From positions 9,375,001 to 9,439,000 of the forward strand of contig NC_092569.1 of assembly GCF_037975245.1 (NCBI RefSeq): a stretch of DNA of 64,000 nt, read 5' to 3'. Positions 47,401 through 60,600 of this stretch are shown here, in pieces. Position numbers and translations under genes: made by a program. The notes below the pieces were generated by a model that was given only the letters and a program-made list of their open reading frames with translations, was not told the origin of the DNA and did not search any database. Each line of letters starts with the position of its first letter. The first letter of the stretch is position 1. This DNA comes from Apostichopus japonicus. Taxonomy: Eukaryota; Echinodermata; Holothuroidea; Aspidochirotida; Stichopodidae.

Positions 47401-50400
47401 ATCGATTAAATGTTAAAATGGCTTTCCATACGTGTCATTTTAACATTTAATCGGGAATTTATGCATATGCATTTCAGATATTTGGAATTCAATTGCAGAT
47501 ATCTCGAATTTAATTTCAGATATCTCGAATTAGAATTGCAGATATCTCGAATTCAATTTCAGATATCTGAAATAGAATTGCACATATCTCGAATACAGTT
47601 GCAGATATCTCGAATTCAATTTTAGATATCTGAAATAGAATTTCAGATTTATCGAATTAAATTACAGATATCTCGAATTCAATTTTAGATATCTGAAATA
47701 GAATTTCAGATTTATCGAATTCAATTACAGATATCTCGAATTCAATTTTAGATATCTGAAATAGAATTTCAGATTTATCGAATTCAATTACAGATATCTC
47801 GAATTCAATTTTAGATATCTGAACTAGAATTTCAGATTTGTCGAATTCAATTACAGATATCTCGAATTCAATTTCAGATATCTGAAAAGTACCGATTAAA
47901 TTTTAAAATGGCTTTCCATACGTGCCATTTTAACATTTAATAGGGAATTTCTGCATATGCATTTCAGATATCTGACTTTCAATTGCAGATATCTCGAAAT
48001 CAATTCAGATATCTCGAATTAAATTTAAGATATCTCGAATTTAATTTTAGATATCTGAAATAGAAGTTTAGATAGCTAAAATAATAAACAATTCAAGATA
48101 TCTAAAATTCCCGATTAAATGTTAAAATTGCTTTCCATACGCACGACTTGTTCTTCGGGCCGGTCCAATAGTGCAGAGTCAGTACACAAGTAGTGACGTC
48201 ATTCATTTACTACTTTTCCCTGTCAGTAGTTGTCAAGCCGATTTTCATGCAACATTTATCGATTGTGACGAAAATGTGTACCACTTTATGCACAAATGAT
48301 CCATGTTGAATACTAAAGTATATCACGTGCTCACTGAGAGCCAATCAGAATCGAGGAAATAATTTCAGTGTCAGTTCAGTTTGGGAAAACACATGTCTAC
48401 ATCTTTCTTGATTGATTCATAAATTAATGAAATTTAAGCAGCATCCCTTCAACAACTTTTCTGTAATGGTTTGTTGTAAGAGAGCTGTTTTTGCTTGGTT
48501 CACTAAAATTTGCATGTATGCTATATTGTGTTTTAGCTTCAGTTTTATTGAGCTTGTGCGCCGGCCTGCGAATATTATTTTTTTCCCAAACTGAACTGAC
48601 GCTGAAATTATTTCATCATTCTGATTGGCTCTCAGCGAGCCAATGAGTTTCCGTATAGGTTTCCGTACGTATAGTTTATAAGGCTATACACAACTAGTTA
48701 ACAAGTCAAAAGACACAGACATATCGTCAAATGCCTTATTTGTGTACATTCACTGGCTGGCACACACTCACTCGCCGTATTCATGGCCACTGCACATTCG
48801 ACTAGGCCTATCATGATTCATTGACTGAATACATTTTGAATTTATGATTATAAAACTAAAAGTATCCCCACATGTACTCCAAGTAACTCCAGATGTACAC
48901 AAACAACTCGTACATATGCACATCGGCTACATGTATACAATTACAAATGCACTGTTTAATTGTGTTGTATGCACACAGTACAATAGGCTACATTACATGT
49001 GTTGTGTAGAGCGGAGTCAAGCGAGTAAACAAACGATCGAGGACTGCCTATAATGGGCGCAGTAGTTGGGAATAGTTGCTTCATTGTGTTAAGAGCACTT
49101 TATACTTTCGTTCATATATACCTACCAAAAGTTCTGGAAAGTTGCTAATGTGAATATCTTAAGTTTGTTCGTGTTGATCATACTGATATCGAAAGAGTAT
49201 GGAGGGATCCATGTTGAATACTAAAGTATATCACGTGCTCGCTGAGAGCCAATCAGAATCGAGGAAATAATTTCAGCGTCAGTTCAGTTTGAGAAAACTA
49301 TATTCACCGCCGGCCTAGTTGCGTTACAAGAATAATTACGTAGTAAAGTAAAAGTTCTATTTTCAACCCTTTCTGGGCCAAAACGCATGAGCTGTGTTCA
49401 TCCTACCATGTCAGTATTCCAAATTAAATTATGAACAGTTGATGCTATACATGTCGTTTTGGTCTTTAAAAAACATATATGTGCACTCAGTGTACAACTG
49501 ACGTGTTACAAAGATTCTAGAAGTTTATTCATCCGCTGATCAATCAAACATGTAAAAGTAATCCCACCTGCCGTCTTGATGATGCAGCTGTACGGCTTAA
49601 AACATTCGGTGATGACGTGAGGAGCTCGTGACGAGTTTCTCTGTGGTTCATATTTTTAATTGGCTGAGTGGTGTTAGAATTAATAAGTAAGGCCTGTAAT
49701 ACACTTCTAACGGTATATTGTAGGCTAAATGAGACTCATTGCCGATTTGAACAGTCTTGTATCTGAATCAACCACTACAACAACTTTGAAACTGGAATTT
49801 ATACATATTAGGAGGCATTTTGTGTCGAAACACTATTCTAAGCTTGATTTATCACACTAAGCATGAAAGCCAAACTATCAGTCTGTAGGCCAACGTGATT
49901 GTTGAACTTTGAATGAGCTACTATGCTAATTTAAAATTTTGAACGATGTTTCTCCCGTTTAGAATTTGATGCTGTTCTTTAGAGTTTTCTTCGTTCCATC
50001 AGTATGTATACACCACATGGTAGAGAAGGAAGAGTCAGTGAGGAGGTCTTCATGTTGCATATTCGAAAAGTGTGCGTTGCAAGTATACACGTGTCAGCAA
50101 TACTGGGTCTTGAACTCCTTCAATTAGAATGTAGCCGAACCTCACACCTTGTGGGTTTATATGCGTACATGCATTTATATTTTTTGCCCCATTACCGTTA
50201 ACATCATAACTGAATATTCATAGACCAGATGTTACAAATCTGATGAGACTGTAAGTATAAGGATGGAATATCAGAAGTTCAATAAGGTTGACAGTGGTAT
50301 GTGTAAATCTAGCCCGCGAAGCCAATGAATTTTAACGATGAGGGTAAATGCCCGCATGTATGATGCACTACTTGATCTGTTTCGATGGTTTTTGTGTGGG

Positions 50401-52331
50401 TGGTGTAAAGGTTAGAACTACAAAAATAACAGTTGCTAATATAAAAATGACATCAAAACCAGAGTACTATACAAGAAATAGTCTATATAGCTGCAATTTT
50501 TTTGACAATTGTGTTGTTAACATCTGCCAACCTCAACCCCGATGAGCGTCAAGCTGGGAATTTCCCTGTGTTGTTCATGTGATGCTACATCTGTTGTGAC
50601 GATTCACGCCATACTCTTAAAGACCAGAGGCCTGCTTTTATAACTTTTAAGCCAGTCCTTTTGTAACATAATTTGCATCTAGATAGCGTTGTTATCTAAA
50701 AAATCCACGATACAAGGTCAATTAATGCCAATGGTCAAATTGGTGACAGTTATGCAAAAAATATATGCAGCAACTGTTTAAGGGTAGATGAAATTTGCAT
50801 GATTTGCGTTCTTTTTCAAGTTTCCATAACTTTACAATGAAGTAGAGCATGTTGCAAGAGTTGTCTGATCAACCAAACATAAGTAAATAGTAAAGGGCAC
50901 ATAGCCCTTACAATTGACATTATGCATTGATCCGTGTATTGCCTTTTTGTCACATCCCTACACGTCGTGTACTGGGGATGAGATATTGCATTTTATCGAC
51001 CATTCTGTGAAACATTGGTACTAAAATTGCTGCCAACCTTACACCCCTTGAGGTACTCTACTGAAACTTGGAAGATTAGTTTGACTGAATCTGGGGTATC
51101 ATGGGGTGACACAAGAAATCAAATAGGTTTTTCACAGACTACTTCTTAATCATGCATAATGGTAAAATAATAAAAGTTCAGAGGTCAAAGGTCAAAGGAC
51201 AATTAACCGACAAACAACAGGTTGGTCATTGGATGCGTATACGAAATGACAAGATAGCCCAAACCCTAAAACACAAGAAGGATATCAGGGGGTTTATGCC
51301 CATACAGTTGACTAATTAATGAAATATTTAAAGGTCAAAGATCAAAGGAGGTGGAAGGACAAATTTATGCGGAACGCGTTTCGTATAATATTCCTTAACC
51401 GTAAACACGACAGAGTTCAAGCTGTGGGTATGAAGCCTACTTCTGTGTCGGACGTAGTGTGTCACGTGACTTATGATTTCATAAGGTATAGGTCATATGT
51501 GAAATGTCAATTAACCATTTTGGCCATAACAATTGCATTCTAAGTTGCTGAAGCCCTCAAACCATGAGGTGTATCAGACTCTGCGCATTTATAACGCATT
51601 AATGACAAGGATCACATTTTCACATTTTCACACATTCACAGGTCATATTTGTGTGATTTATGACGTCCATGGCCAAACGTCAGATGTAAAATAACCAAAA
51701 CATTAATTAATGTAAACACGAAAGGTCACTGGATGGTCAATGGCCAATGGAGGCAAATGGATCAAAACTGGCCGTATTCAGTCACAGTTTTATTCCGGTA
51801 TCTGTTTTTTAATGCTTAGCAAAATTAATGCAAATTATAACTTGGAGGAAAACTTATATCATACTTTTGCTATTGTGCACATGTCAAATTATATGAAAGT
51901 TACAAACCAGGTAGGAATGATTTGCTTGAATGAATGTTTGAAGTGTATTAAAATGTAATACATAAAAGAGATCATTACAAATCTTCATGTTTCTCCAACT
52001 TTGTGTGTCATAGTAATAACCTCATACTTGATCAGACACCCAAATATTTGGATGAGATCTGTAACTCCATGATGTACCTGCTTGTTTTCTGTTGTGTTTT
52101 GTTCACTTGTTTTTTCTGGGGGTTTTGAGGGTGTAATAGTGAGTGTTTCCTTGAAAGGATAATGTAATAATTTTACCTTTCTTACAGATTACTAACCCAA
52201 GGCAGGCTAACGTAGCAAGTCCATATACAGGTGTAGTTAATATGGCCATGCAACCAGCTCCAGTCAACGGTGGCAGTGTTAATGACGACCCTCCATCCTA
52301 CCAGGTCGCTATTACTCAGCCTTACATCTAA
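41201..52331 (+). CDS. MS4A/CD20-like tetraspanning membrane protein gene, copy C (complete coding region, 5 coding exons)
   Basis: The coding exons are 41,223-41,462, 44,728-44,781, 45,929-46,027, 46,540-46,659 and 52,188-52,331. All junctions are phase 0 with AG acceptors and GTAAGT or GTAAGG donors. The product is 218 residues: a Pro/Gln-rich N-terminal tail (1-34), TM1 about 36-60, TM2 about 74-92 (GLWNGAFAIITGSFGLAS), TM3 about 99-125, TM4 about 134-162, and a C-terminal tail with PPSY at 206-209, a potential WW-domain ligand. The four-helix layout, the W-G ahead of TM2 and the ITGS motif in TM2 fit the MS4A (CD20-like) family, whose members are plasma-membrane proteins with both ends cytoplasmic. 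Length fits the family. The exact function and ligand are unknown. An AG acceptor at 41,200 implies at least one noncoding 5' exon further upstream. Confidence 0.82.
41463..44727 (+). other. Intron 1 of MS4A-like copy C
   Basis: Runs from GTAAGT to TTTGCAG. The similarity to copy A is visible from about 43,463; before that copy A lies outside the window. No embedded gene was found. The AT microsatellite near 44,143-44,166 corresponds to the one at 689-712. Confidence 0.6.
44728..44781 (+). CDS. MS4A-like copy C, exon 2 (TM2)
   Basis: This 54-bp phase 0 exon encodes 18 residues, FAIITGSFGLASTREKSI, completing TM2 and the short intracellular loop. It is bounded by TTTGCAG and GTAAGT. The ITGS segment corresponds to the conserved ISGS-like motif of MS4A TM2. 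It differs from copy A by one replacement, E for K, in the loop. Confidence 0.82.
45205..45833 (+). pseudogene. CR1-like non-LTR retrotransposon remnant in intron 2 of copy C
   Basis: Counterpart of the copy A element, with the same truncation, stop codons and TTATT tail; the tail is one TTA unit longer. C has further damage: in A the motif reads APSVWNKLP, while in C the tryptophan codon has become a stop (TGA). Confidence 0.8.
45929..46027 (+). CDS. MS4A-like copy C, exon 3 (TM3)
   Basis: This 99-bp phase 0 exon encodes 33 residues with a continuous hydrophobic helix (TM3) followed by ACNGDAN, the start of the second extracellular loop. It is bounded by TTTCACAG and GTAAGG. Compared with copy A it has R to K and V to I replacements and one synonymous change. 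The frame stays open for some 55 codons past the donor, but that extension is hydrophilic intronic sequence. Confidence 0.82.
46540..46659 (+). CDS. MS4A-like copy C, exon 4 (TM4)
   Basis: This 120-bp phase 0 exon encodes 40 residues that form TM4, rich in I, L, F and C, followed by a short polar stretch ending PQHQV. It is bounded by TTACTAG and GTAAGT. Two differences from copy A, G/A and A/G, are both amino-acid replacements. Confidence 0.82.
47093..48140 (+). repeat. Foldback-like element with 21-bp satellite, copy C (3 units plus 63-bp expansion)
   Basis: Same element as in copy A, with unit junctions only near 47,405-47,455 and 47,890-47,945, giving three units. The central unit contains a run in which CAGATTT recurs at 47,644, 47,707, 47,770 and 47,833, exactly 63 bp apart (three 21-bp monomers). 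This higher-order expansion is absent from copy A. Confidence 0.8.
48299..49318. repeat. Dispersed ~100-bp repeat trio, copy C intron 4
   Basis: Counterpart of the copy A arrangement: a left copy from 48,300, an inverted copy around 48,585-48,645 and a direct third copy from about 49,208. The order and spacing are kept, so it predates the A/C duplication. Confidence 0.55.
52188..52331 (+). CDS. MS4A-like copy C, terminal coding exon (cytoplasmic tail)
   Basis: After a CTTACAG acceptor the frame runs 47 codons to TAA at 52,329-52,331. The tail is rich in N, P, A and V and carries DDPPSYQ followed by VAITQPYI. PPSY is a potential WW-domain or trafficking motif. No membrane segment is present. 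Copy A lacks the last eight residues because of a 33-bp deletion. Intron 4 is about 5.5 kb and repeat-filled. Confidence 0.78.
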   Translation: MTNPRQANVASPYTGVVNMAMQPAPVNGGSVNDDPPSYQVAITQPYI

Positions 52332-53033
52332 GAACAATTTTGAAAACAAACGTTATATGCGCCTTTACACAGAAAGACACACACTGATAATTATTTCTTA
52401 AATTTTGCATTACTCTTGTCAATGTCAATCCGAGCCTCACATTCACTGTATGGTGAACCACTGTGAGTTTTGTAATATATAATTGATAAGTTACCAAAAG
52501 ATTAGCTTGTTAAAAGTTTTAATCTTTTCTTATAAAATTGATATTATTAGCTTATCAACAACGAAAGTGCAGTAATTTAAGTACTATTATCTGCATTTCG
52601 AAATAGGGGAAGGGAGGGTGAAGAGGGTTTTGGGATAATCAACTGCTAATAGTATCCCTGTTTTTTTGTCGTCGCACTCTGAGATGTGATTTCCAAATTG
52701 GTACATTATAACATTTTTGCAATTCCTATAATACCGTTTTAGTTTCTATTGAATGGTTCAACAGTTTATTGAGCCGTTGTCTTTCTTAAATGCAGCGCTG
52801 TATGTTATGTTTGTATCCATAGCAAAGAAAGGAAATATTCGATACAAAAGCAGGGAAATGACAGTGATATCATTGTGTAATCGGTGACGGGAGATATAAC
52901 AAAACGTGTTATTAAGTTAATTGTATGACGATACCATTTACGTTAGGTAACCGTACATGAAGTCTTGTACTTTTGAGTTCTGAAAGACGTGTAACGTGAG
53001 TAGAACGTATTTCAACACGTTCTATATTTGCAG

Positions 53034-53355
53034 ATTGAAGCGCATTACATTCCATGCGTTCAGTACAACTGACATTACACAATAAGGGCTAAAGTGAAAA
53101 TACTGAACCTTTCTTTGAGTGTGTCGTCATTTAAGATACACTTACCAATTGGGATCTTCAGCCACGCCCTAAATTAAAAGAGGGCTCTGTCATATCGGTC
53201 CATTCTAGTGCCGCGAAACTTCACAAGTTACAGTCTCTAAAAATCACTCAGAATATTTTGGTCCGTTCTTATTTTTTTGGCAGACTGAACCACATTACAT
53301 CCCATGTGTTCAGAACCAGGGAAACAGACAAGAAAGGTTAATTGAAGAGCTTTAA
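53034..53355 (+). other. Pair of duplicated exon-like segments, copy C
   Basis: These are the copy C counterparts: 53,034-53,072 (IEAHYIPCVQYN) and 53,284-53,355 (TEPHYIPCVQNQ through ERLIEEL). Acceptor-like CAG, phase and stop codons are all preserved, though the second tract now reads TTTTTGGCAG. Function is unproven. Confidence 0.3.
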
Positions 53356-53833
53356 AAAGTTTGTAGTGATATGTAAACAGTATAGATCACGCGCATTATG
53401 TCCCAAAAGTCGTATCTACATCTCAGTTAGGATTTATATGACAGCACCCTCGGTAAAATCGTTGAAGATCCCCATTACGTGTGCAATAGCTATACATATG
53501 TTCACACCATTTGATCTGGTTATTACGTTTAGAAAAATTGACTGTCCAAGTTCTCTGCAGTTAGAAGTTCATCAAATTGTATCTTTTTTGAAGAAATATT
53601 ATTTTCTCCTGTGGTTATAAATTGGACAATTGTTTAAAGAATTTAAAGACACAAGTACCCGAATGCCATCATCTGTTCTGCTGTTGCCAGATGCACTTAC
53701 AAAACATCAGAAAATTTAAAAAGAAATCAATTCTTTGCGATACAAGATGCTATGAGGATGTGGTTTTCGCCAAACGATTCCGACAATTTTAGATATAGGG
53801 ATATGTTCTGTTAAGATAATGTAACCATCATCA

Positions 53834-53852
53834 AATAAAGATAAAAAATAAA
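53834..53852 (+). other. Two candidate polyadenylation signals, copy C
   Basis: Two AATAAA hexamers 13 bp apart, equivalent to those in copy A, lie about 1.5 kb after the copy C stop codon and about 480 bp after the second exon-like repeat at 53,284. Confidence 0.4.
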
Positions 53853-54689
53853 TCCACGCTGTTGATTGAAGACCTTATCTCTCAACATATTGTCTTACAC
53901 TCGAGATATTGTTGATTGACTGACTAAACCCTCCTTTTATACTCTAGGATATGGATCACCGTAGTTGTGTGTGATATAAAATATTAAATTGTCCTTCAAA
54001 AAGTTGACCTTCCTATTATAATCTTCTATTTGCTTGACAGCAACATGCAACTTATTTATATGATTCTCGTAAGAAGCACATTCCGGGTATTGGCCTTGAA
54101 CACAAACTAGACCAAAAAAAAAGTTTTTTTTTCACAGAGGAACGATAGTATCAACCTTGAACCTATTAACCAACTCCACTTGCTTACATATTGGCGCTTC
54201 GATTGGGTTATATCCTTAAAAAGACAGTAAAAGTGAGGTAAACCAGTATTTGACCAATACGGTTTAACATTGCAACTGGTTACACTACCTCCACACAGTG
54301 AAAGCTCGAATATCTATCGCAATGATATCAGGAACACCAGGCTCATGACTGTGTATCTATGTGTGTACATGAGACAAAAGAAATTCCTGTCACCTACAGT
54401 CAAACAATATATAGATCAACACTCATCCGTTGTCCAGATAAAGGGATTAAGTAAGGGAAATGTCATCGGCTGTAGTTAATACAATATAAAACAAGTTCGT
54501 GTGCACTTGTAGTTCATTCAGACTGAGGATTTGAACAAAGGAATCATAAATATACCCATATGTCATTTGAAAAGAATCACCACCTTCAGAAGAATTACAT
54601 TGGTTATGTTGCTTTCTTATGATTGTGTCAATATTATTGTGTAGTCACCAAAGTGTGATATGAAAGACTATTTTCATCCACAAAGTATA

Positions 54690-55470
54690 CTAATACAGTA
54701 TATGCAAAGTTTTGTCTGGAATTTGCACTTCAATATAGGTGAGCTTCAGTGGAGAGATTTCAGATTTCTCTCCAGTCACTTAGAGATACTAAGATTCGAT
54801 ACTTTCAGTTTCGCTTTATACATTGTATTTTAGGTACTAATTATTTACTTTTTTTTAATGAATAAGGAGGATAATCCACGGTGTGCGTTCTGTGGTGAAA
54901 GAGATGAAACGTTAGTTCATTTATTTTGGGAGTGTAATGTTACCTTCAACTTCAATTTAAATGTTGAGCAGAAAATATTAAGTAGACAATTTGTTTTCTC
55001 TAAGCAAGATATATGTTTTGTTTATCGTCTTCAAGTAAAACGCCCTATGAATTTCCTTATCTTTCATATGAAGTATTATATTTATCAGGAAAAAATGAAC
55101 TGTGGTATTCCAAATACAAATGCATTCTTCAATAAGTTTAAATTCTTACTAAAAGGTGGAGAAATATCTTCATTAGTGCGAAACTCGCTCTCCCATTTCT
55201 TACAATAACCTTTACGCAACATTTTCTAGTTGTTCTTCTCTTTTTGATGTTTAGGTTTTCGGAGTCACTATTTATTTGTCCTGATTCAGTTATACCTTGA
55301 TTAGCGTGGGAATGTTTATTATTTATTTCGAAATTGGTATTACTTTAATATACTTGGTTAATCGATCACTTTATTTTTCACAATTATGGTCGCTATTTAA
55401 GAAATAGCTATTGTTTATTTACGAAAATGGAAAAACAAAATTGTACATTGAATTCAAAGTTTGAATAAAA
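54690..55470 (+). pseudogene. L1/Tx1-like LINE remnant, copy C
   Basis: Frame 54,858-55,208 includes CAFCGERDETLVHLFWEC and continues to a natural-looking end SSLVRNSLSHFLQ. The upstream part is out of frame because of an indel near 54,760-54,850. It predates the A/C duplication. Confidence 0.7.
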
Positions 55471-58400
55471 GATGGCAGAAAAAAGATGATTTTTTTTTTG
55501 TCTGTCCTCAGCTGCCTTGCGTGATCAATCATGGGTAGGATAAAAAATAAGCTATACACATCATCACAAAGCATAACCATTTGAAAGCCCCATATACTCA
55601 TATTACACCATCTCAAAGTATTTTCAACAGTGATGGCAGACGTTATTCGACTCCTCACCCCACACACACACACACAAACAAAACTAGATCATATCATCGG
55701 GTAACTGAACGAAACTGCAAATGTTTGCAGCACAGTCCCTGTATCATAAATACCCATTCTGTTGTGGGTAACCCGTGGCAGAAGCTACTAAATGGCCAAT
55801 CACTTCTCCCTGCCACTTATAACTGAGCCAGAGATCTGCTCACTCAACGAGTTACCGGATGGAAGAGCCACGGGTATGGTTCATTACCACTATCAGACAT
55901 TTTCTGTGGTGTGGTACACATACCAGAAACCTGTAAGACGTCACCCGCCACAATCCCCCCTCCCCAAATTACCAGAGAAGCCAACGAATAACCCCATCAA
56001 CTGATAAATATGCAGCATATCACCATGTAGCATACAGGACTATTGCCAGACATTTTCTATGCTAGAGTATACGCATGCTAGGAGTCTTATTTAGCAACAC
56101 CCCATTTGCCCTGATTCCATCCACTGAGCTACATCAACACAGTGAATAACTGAATTTAACGTATTGCAAACTGTTCAGCTTACCAACAAGGAGTATTGGT
56201 GATCGTCGCCAGAAATTTAGTGTGGTTGGGTACCCCTTTCAGACGTTCCTAATTCCTTATTGCCACTCACTGCCCTGGACCTTTCCCTAATCCATTGTAT
56301 ACACAAATAATTCTGGTACATGCATTGATATGCTACTCAAATGACTGGTAGGGAAACTCTGCATTTCCCCGGTATATGGATATAGGTCTGACTGTCTACG
56401 AAGACAACCCACAAACTATGCATGGGTCGCGAAACAATCCTACTATAGGTCGCGGGATTTCTCCAAACGTCGAACATTCTATTTACAGTTTTCAGAGATC
56501 AAATTTGTATAAGTTCGTGGTCCAAGGTAGCTTTCACCCATTCGCGAATCGATTCTGAGGGTAGGAGTCTGTTTGGTTGGCATGGTTTAGTCCTCGTGGA
56601 AGATCATTGGCCTAAACGTTTGCTGACCATTGTTCATACAGTAACCAGCTGTAAATATAGCGTTTAACGTCACGCTGGTCTAGTTCAGTTTTATGTTGAA
56701 GGAGGTGTGGACGTTTATGGGCTTCTGGCACGGGTACCCACCATAGAAAGGTAAAAAGACCATTTATGATGCATGTGACTATGTTGGAAAGTCTTAGAGT
56801 AAAAGTTTGATGAGTTACTCAATGCTTTGATGTAGTTCATTTGGATTGGGGAGGGGTGGGGGCGGATATATGTAGGTAGATCCATCACACCATTTTTCTT
56901 TGGAGGGGGATAATTTTAGGAACCCTATTACCACATACACCACAGGAATCTCGGCAGACGTCCAGTTCTTCTTAATTTGATATATTGTAATCGTGAGCTC
57001 TTTACAAAGAAACCTACAGGTGGACGTATAACTGCATTCATAGTCTATAGTCAGAGACGTACACATGATTTCAATATCATGTACAATCATTCGTTCATTC
57101 CCTGTTTAGTTGCTTACATCATTTTGGAAACAGTTTGGGAACCAAGATTTGCTCAATTCCATGACTAAATCACTATAGACTTAAAAGGAGCCAAACGTTT
57201 GTAGTAAAATAGATCTCTTAGCCACGAGTGCGTGGTTTACATTTAATGCATGTGTTACAGGACACATTAATAGCTATATACACACACTAACAACCCAAGC
57301 TATAATTGCACACGCAAGCAAGGTCGAAACGTTCTTATCGTGACGTATCATGCATTAACCTGCAAACTTGATTCAGCAAAGTTTTGAACTTGGAGAACCC
57401 TTTTATCTCTATGAACGAAGTGTAGGACAGTATATTCCACAGCAGAAATTATTCACATTTACTTTGCCGATGCAGACACTGATTTATTCAGTTATCATTA
57501 TATATTTTTTTTAAGTCAGGTAACTGATCGGTAAAGGGCTGATCCAATGTCTCAATCTATGACCCTCTACTCAGTTAAAACGTTATGTAGTGTATCAAAC
57601 AACAATGCCTTACAATATTCAATATTATTATATTATTTACAAAGGAACGGTGAGAATTTTTGCTTCACTTCATTAAAAAAAAGTAGTTAAATATGAATGC
57701 AGGTATATAAACATACGCTTTAATACGACATAAAACACCAGCTCTAAATGAAAAAGGATAACAATAATTGACTTCAAATATATTTCTAGACTACCAATCG
57801 CTCTCTTATCAAAAAAAGACGTTTGGTAACGATTTTATGTAGTATAATAGGCATATATTATTATGGAACAACTCAACATTGACCATTTCTTATCGCAACA
57901 AACATTGTATGTTAACGGTATGAACGCGTAATGGATTTTTCATTCGGCAAGATCTGATGAGGCAGAAAGTCATTCAGCGGTATCAAAACAATTGTCACAT
58001 ATTGTGATACAAGGCTGTATGTCATTCTTTAATATATTTTGCCACGCCCCTATGAGGATTAAATCCACTTCCTTATTATTCGGCATTGACGGTTCGTTGG
58101 TTGAGATAGAAATTGTTAATCTCTGCCAATGAACGATTTAACTCCTTAAAACTTCTTAAACGCTGGAAAATATAAAGTTCACCGTCGGCGCCAAACATTA
58201 ATTGATGAATGTTTTGTTGTAATTTAGTTACCATCTGAGTTATGTTCTTTCACATATTGGCAGAAGAACAATGTTGTTGCCTGAACATTTTGCCAAATTA
58301 AGCATTGCATTAGGTCATTTTAGTTCATGTTTGATCGGATATACTTTACTGAAATTGTGGTATGATTCCTAATGAACAGCAAATCTTGTTGTATGTTTTT

Positions 58401-60600
58401 CAATATTTATGTGCATTGTGTACAGTGCTATAAATAAATGCATGCGTTATCAAGTGCAGTTCGATTATTTAAAAAATATCAAACTTTAGAACTGAATATT
58501 GTTCAAAACATTCATGTCCTTCATCTGCTGTTACTTGTAAATATTGTTATTGTTGTTTTATTCAGAAATATATACATCCACACCAGTACATCTAAGGACT
58601 GTTTCGCTGCTTTTCGAAGGTGATCCTTGCCCAAATTTTTTTTAAGTTGTTTCTAGAAGCCTGAGTAATAAATTAATTTATTAAAATTTGAAAAGTTATG
58701 CAGCTTGTACGTCCGAGCTATTTCCACAAAATGTAAGTTTAGATTAGATTTATAAACTTTTTCCCTGCTGGTGAACATTCGTTATAATATACATGAATTC
58801 CACGTTCTTTGTTACTATAGCCGACAAAGCTGTAGTGTCCACAGTTGTTCTCGTCCTTTCCTTTGCTCTCGGATGCTTCGTTGTTATCGGAGTTTCACGG
58901 CTTTCACAAATGTAATCTCTTCTGATTGGGACGTTTGACTTAATGTTGAAGCTTCTCGTCAACTATATTAGCTTAGGGGTGCTCACATATTTTTTCTTTT
59001 ATATATATATATTTTATGGCCAAGAACCTTGGAAACTATTACCATATCCCTTCAAATATACAATCTCTCCTATTAAATATAAAACATATTTTCCCTGCGT
59101 AAATGATGGTAAGATGGAAAAATTAGGTTATAATCTTTGAAACACGTTATATATAAACTGGTTATTGTCTGTTGCCATTTATGGCAAGACACAGTGGTAT
59201 AATAAATGGCACAACAATCTGTTGTGGGTCGGGAACTGCTGGGTCCTGTTGGTATTCAATCACACATACTTTGTTTTGTTCCTCCCACAAAAATTAGAGA
59301 ACGGTGGTAAACTTCTACAATAAATCATGTTATTGGCCTTTATCGTACTAGATTGGCATATATTCGTTTAGAATGTTCTTTCGAATAAGTTTTTATTTGA
59401 AAGAAAGAAATATTGCGTGATTCAGAATCCTGGTGACTTTCAGAAATACCATGAGGTCGATAATGTTATCAAAGATGTCTACCTTTAAATTATATGTTAT
59501 TATAAGGCATAGGGCATCAAATTAAAATTCAACCTCCATATCTCCTATGTCTTATTTTTGTGCTGATTCAGAAGCTTTGGTTTGCATTATCTCATGTATT
59601 TATAGCTATGTTGACATATCATCCATTGTAATGAACATGACGTAACACCTTACAACTTTGAATCTAACCAGTTGTCTATCAAACATTTAATTTAGCGTTC
59701 AACAGTAATTGATACTTCCTCTGTAGGTTATCAGTCTCATAGAGTAGTTAAAAACATACTGTGACAGTATTAGTATTGTTAAGAAATAGTAATACTGCCC
59801 TCTTTGATGTTCCTGGAACACTCCTTCGAGACACCGTACAGGCCCTTTAAATATTTATCTGGGTCGAGAATTGAGTTTTCCCACGAGACGTTTTTAACTA
59901 TCTTATTGAATCATGTTACAGGGCCTTTTTCCCAAAATAGATCCGATGTATCTGTGGAACATTCGAGAAGGCTCTTCTCACGTGGTATGGGGTAATTTTT
60001 CATAAAAAGGGTGGACTTCCAAACTCCCAACCAATCAGGGCAGATCAGTGCTTTATGCACTGATTTTTATATCGTTAGTTAATGCACGATGGGCAGGTTA
60101 TCAGCTGCCTTCTGACTATGCGCGGTGGGATTTTCGGTGGAGTGTTTTCTAAAAAGCGTAATGGTCCCGCAAGTTCGTGACTTCGAGTTGCGTTATTGAC
60201 AGAGTCAGATCATTGTATTTTGTTTTCATTTTGCCGGCAAACTAATCATTTTATTTAATTAGAGAAGAGAAACGACAGAGAATAAATGATAACGAATCAC
60301 TAATCAAATCCTATCTTGTCAACTTGTTTTGTGAGAACTGTCAGTGTTTTCCTCTATCGCCCGTTTGAGGCGTCACCTGAAGAAGCGTAAAATACGGCAT
60401 CAAGATACCCCAGTACCTCTCTCTCGCGAGTCCCTTTATAACATTACATGCCGAAGTCGTGGGCTCGTTATAATATTACAGTATTGACAGCCCTATAGCA
60501 GCCTATATCGTCAATTAAAGTGGAAATCGAGAATGATGATTCTCTATGCATCTGCAGAAATTGAAATAATTCAAAATGCTAGGGCATTGGCACGAAGCAC
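55471..60600. other. Noncoding tail of copy C
   Basis: Collinear with 12,441-20,320 of copy A without the RTE LINE (empty site 58,202-58,210). No gene recognised. It lacks about 180 bp near 58,740 that A and B have. Confidence 0.6.

Larger units (their letters stand above)
46660..52187 (+). other. Intron 4 of MS4A-like copy C
   Basis: About 5.5 kb holding the satellite element (47,093-48,140), the repeat trio (48,299-49,318), the TM3-like relic (50,004-50,201) and the degenerate DR1 array (51,182-51,201). It lacks the LINE fragment found in the copy A intron. Apart from these nothing is recognised. Confidence 0.6.
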
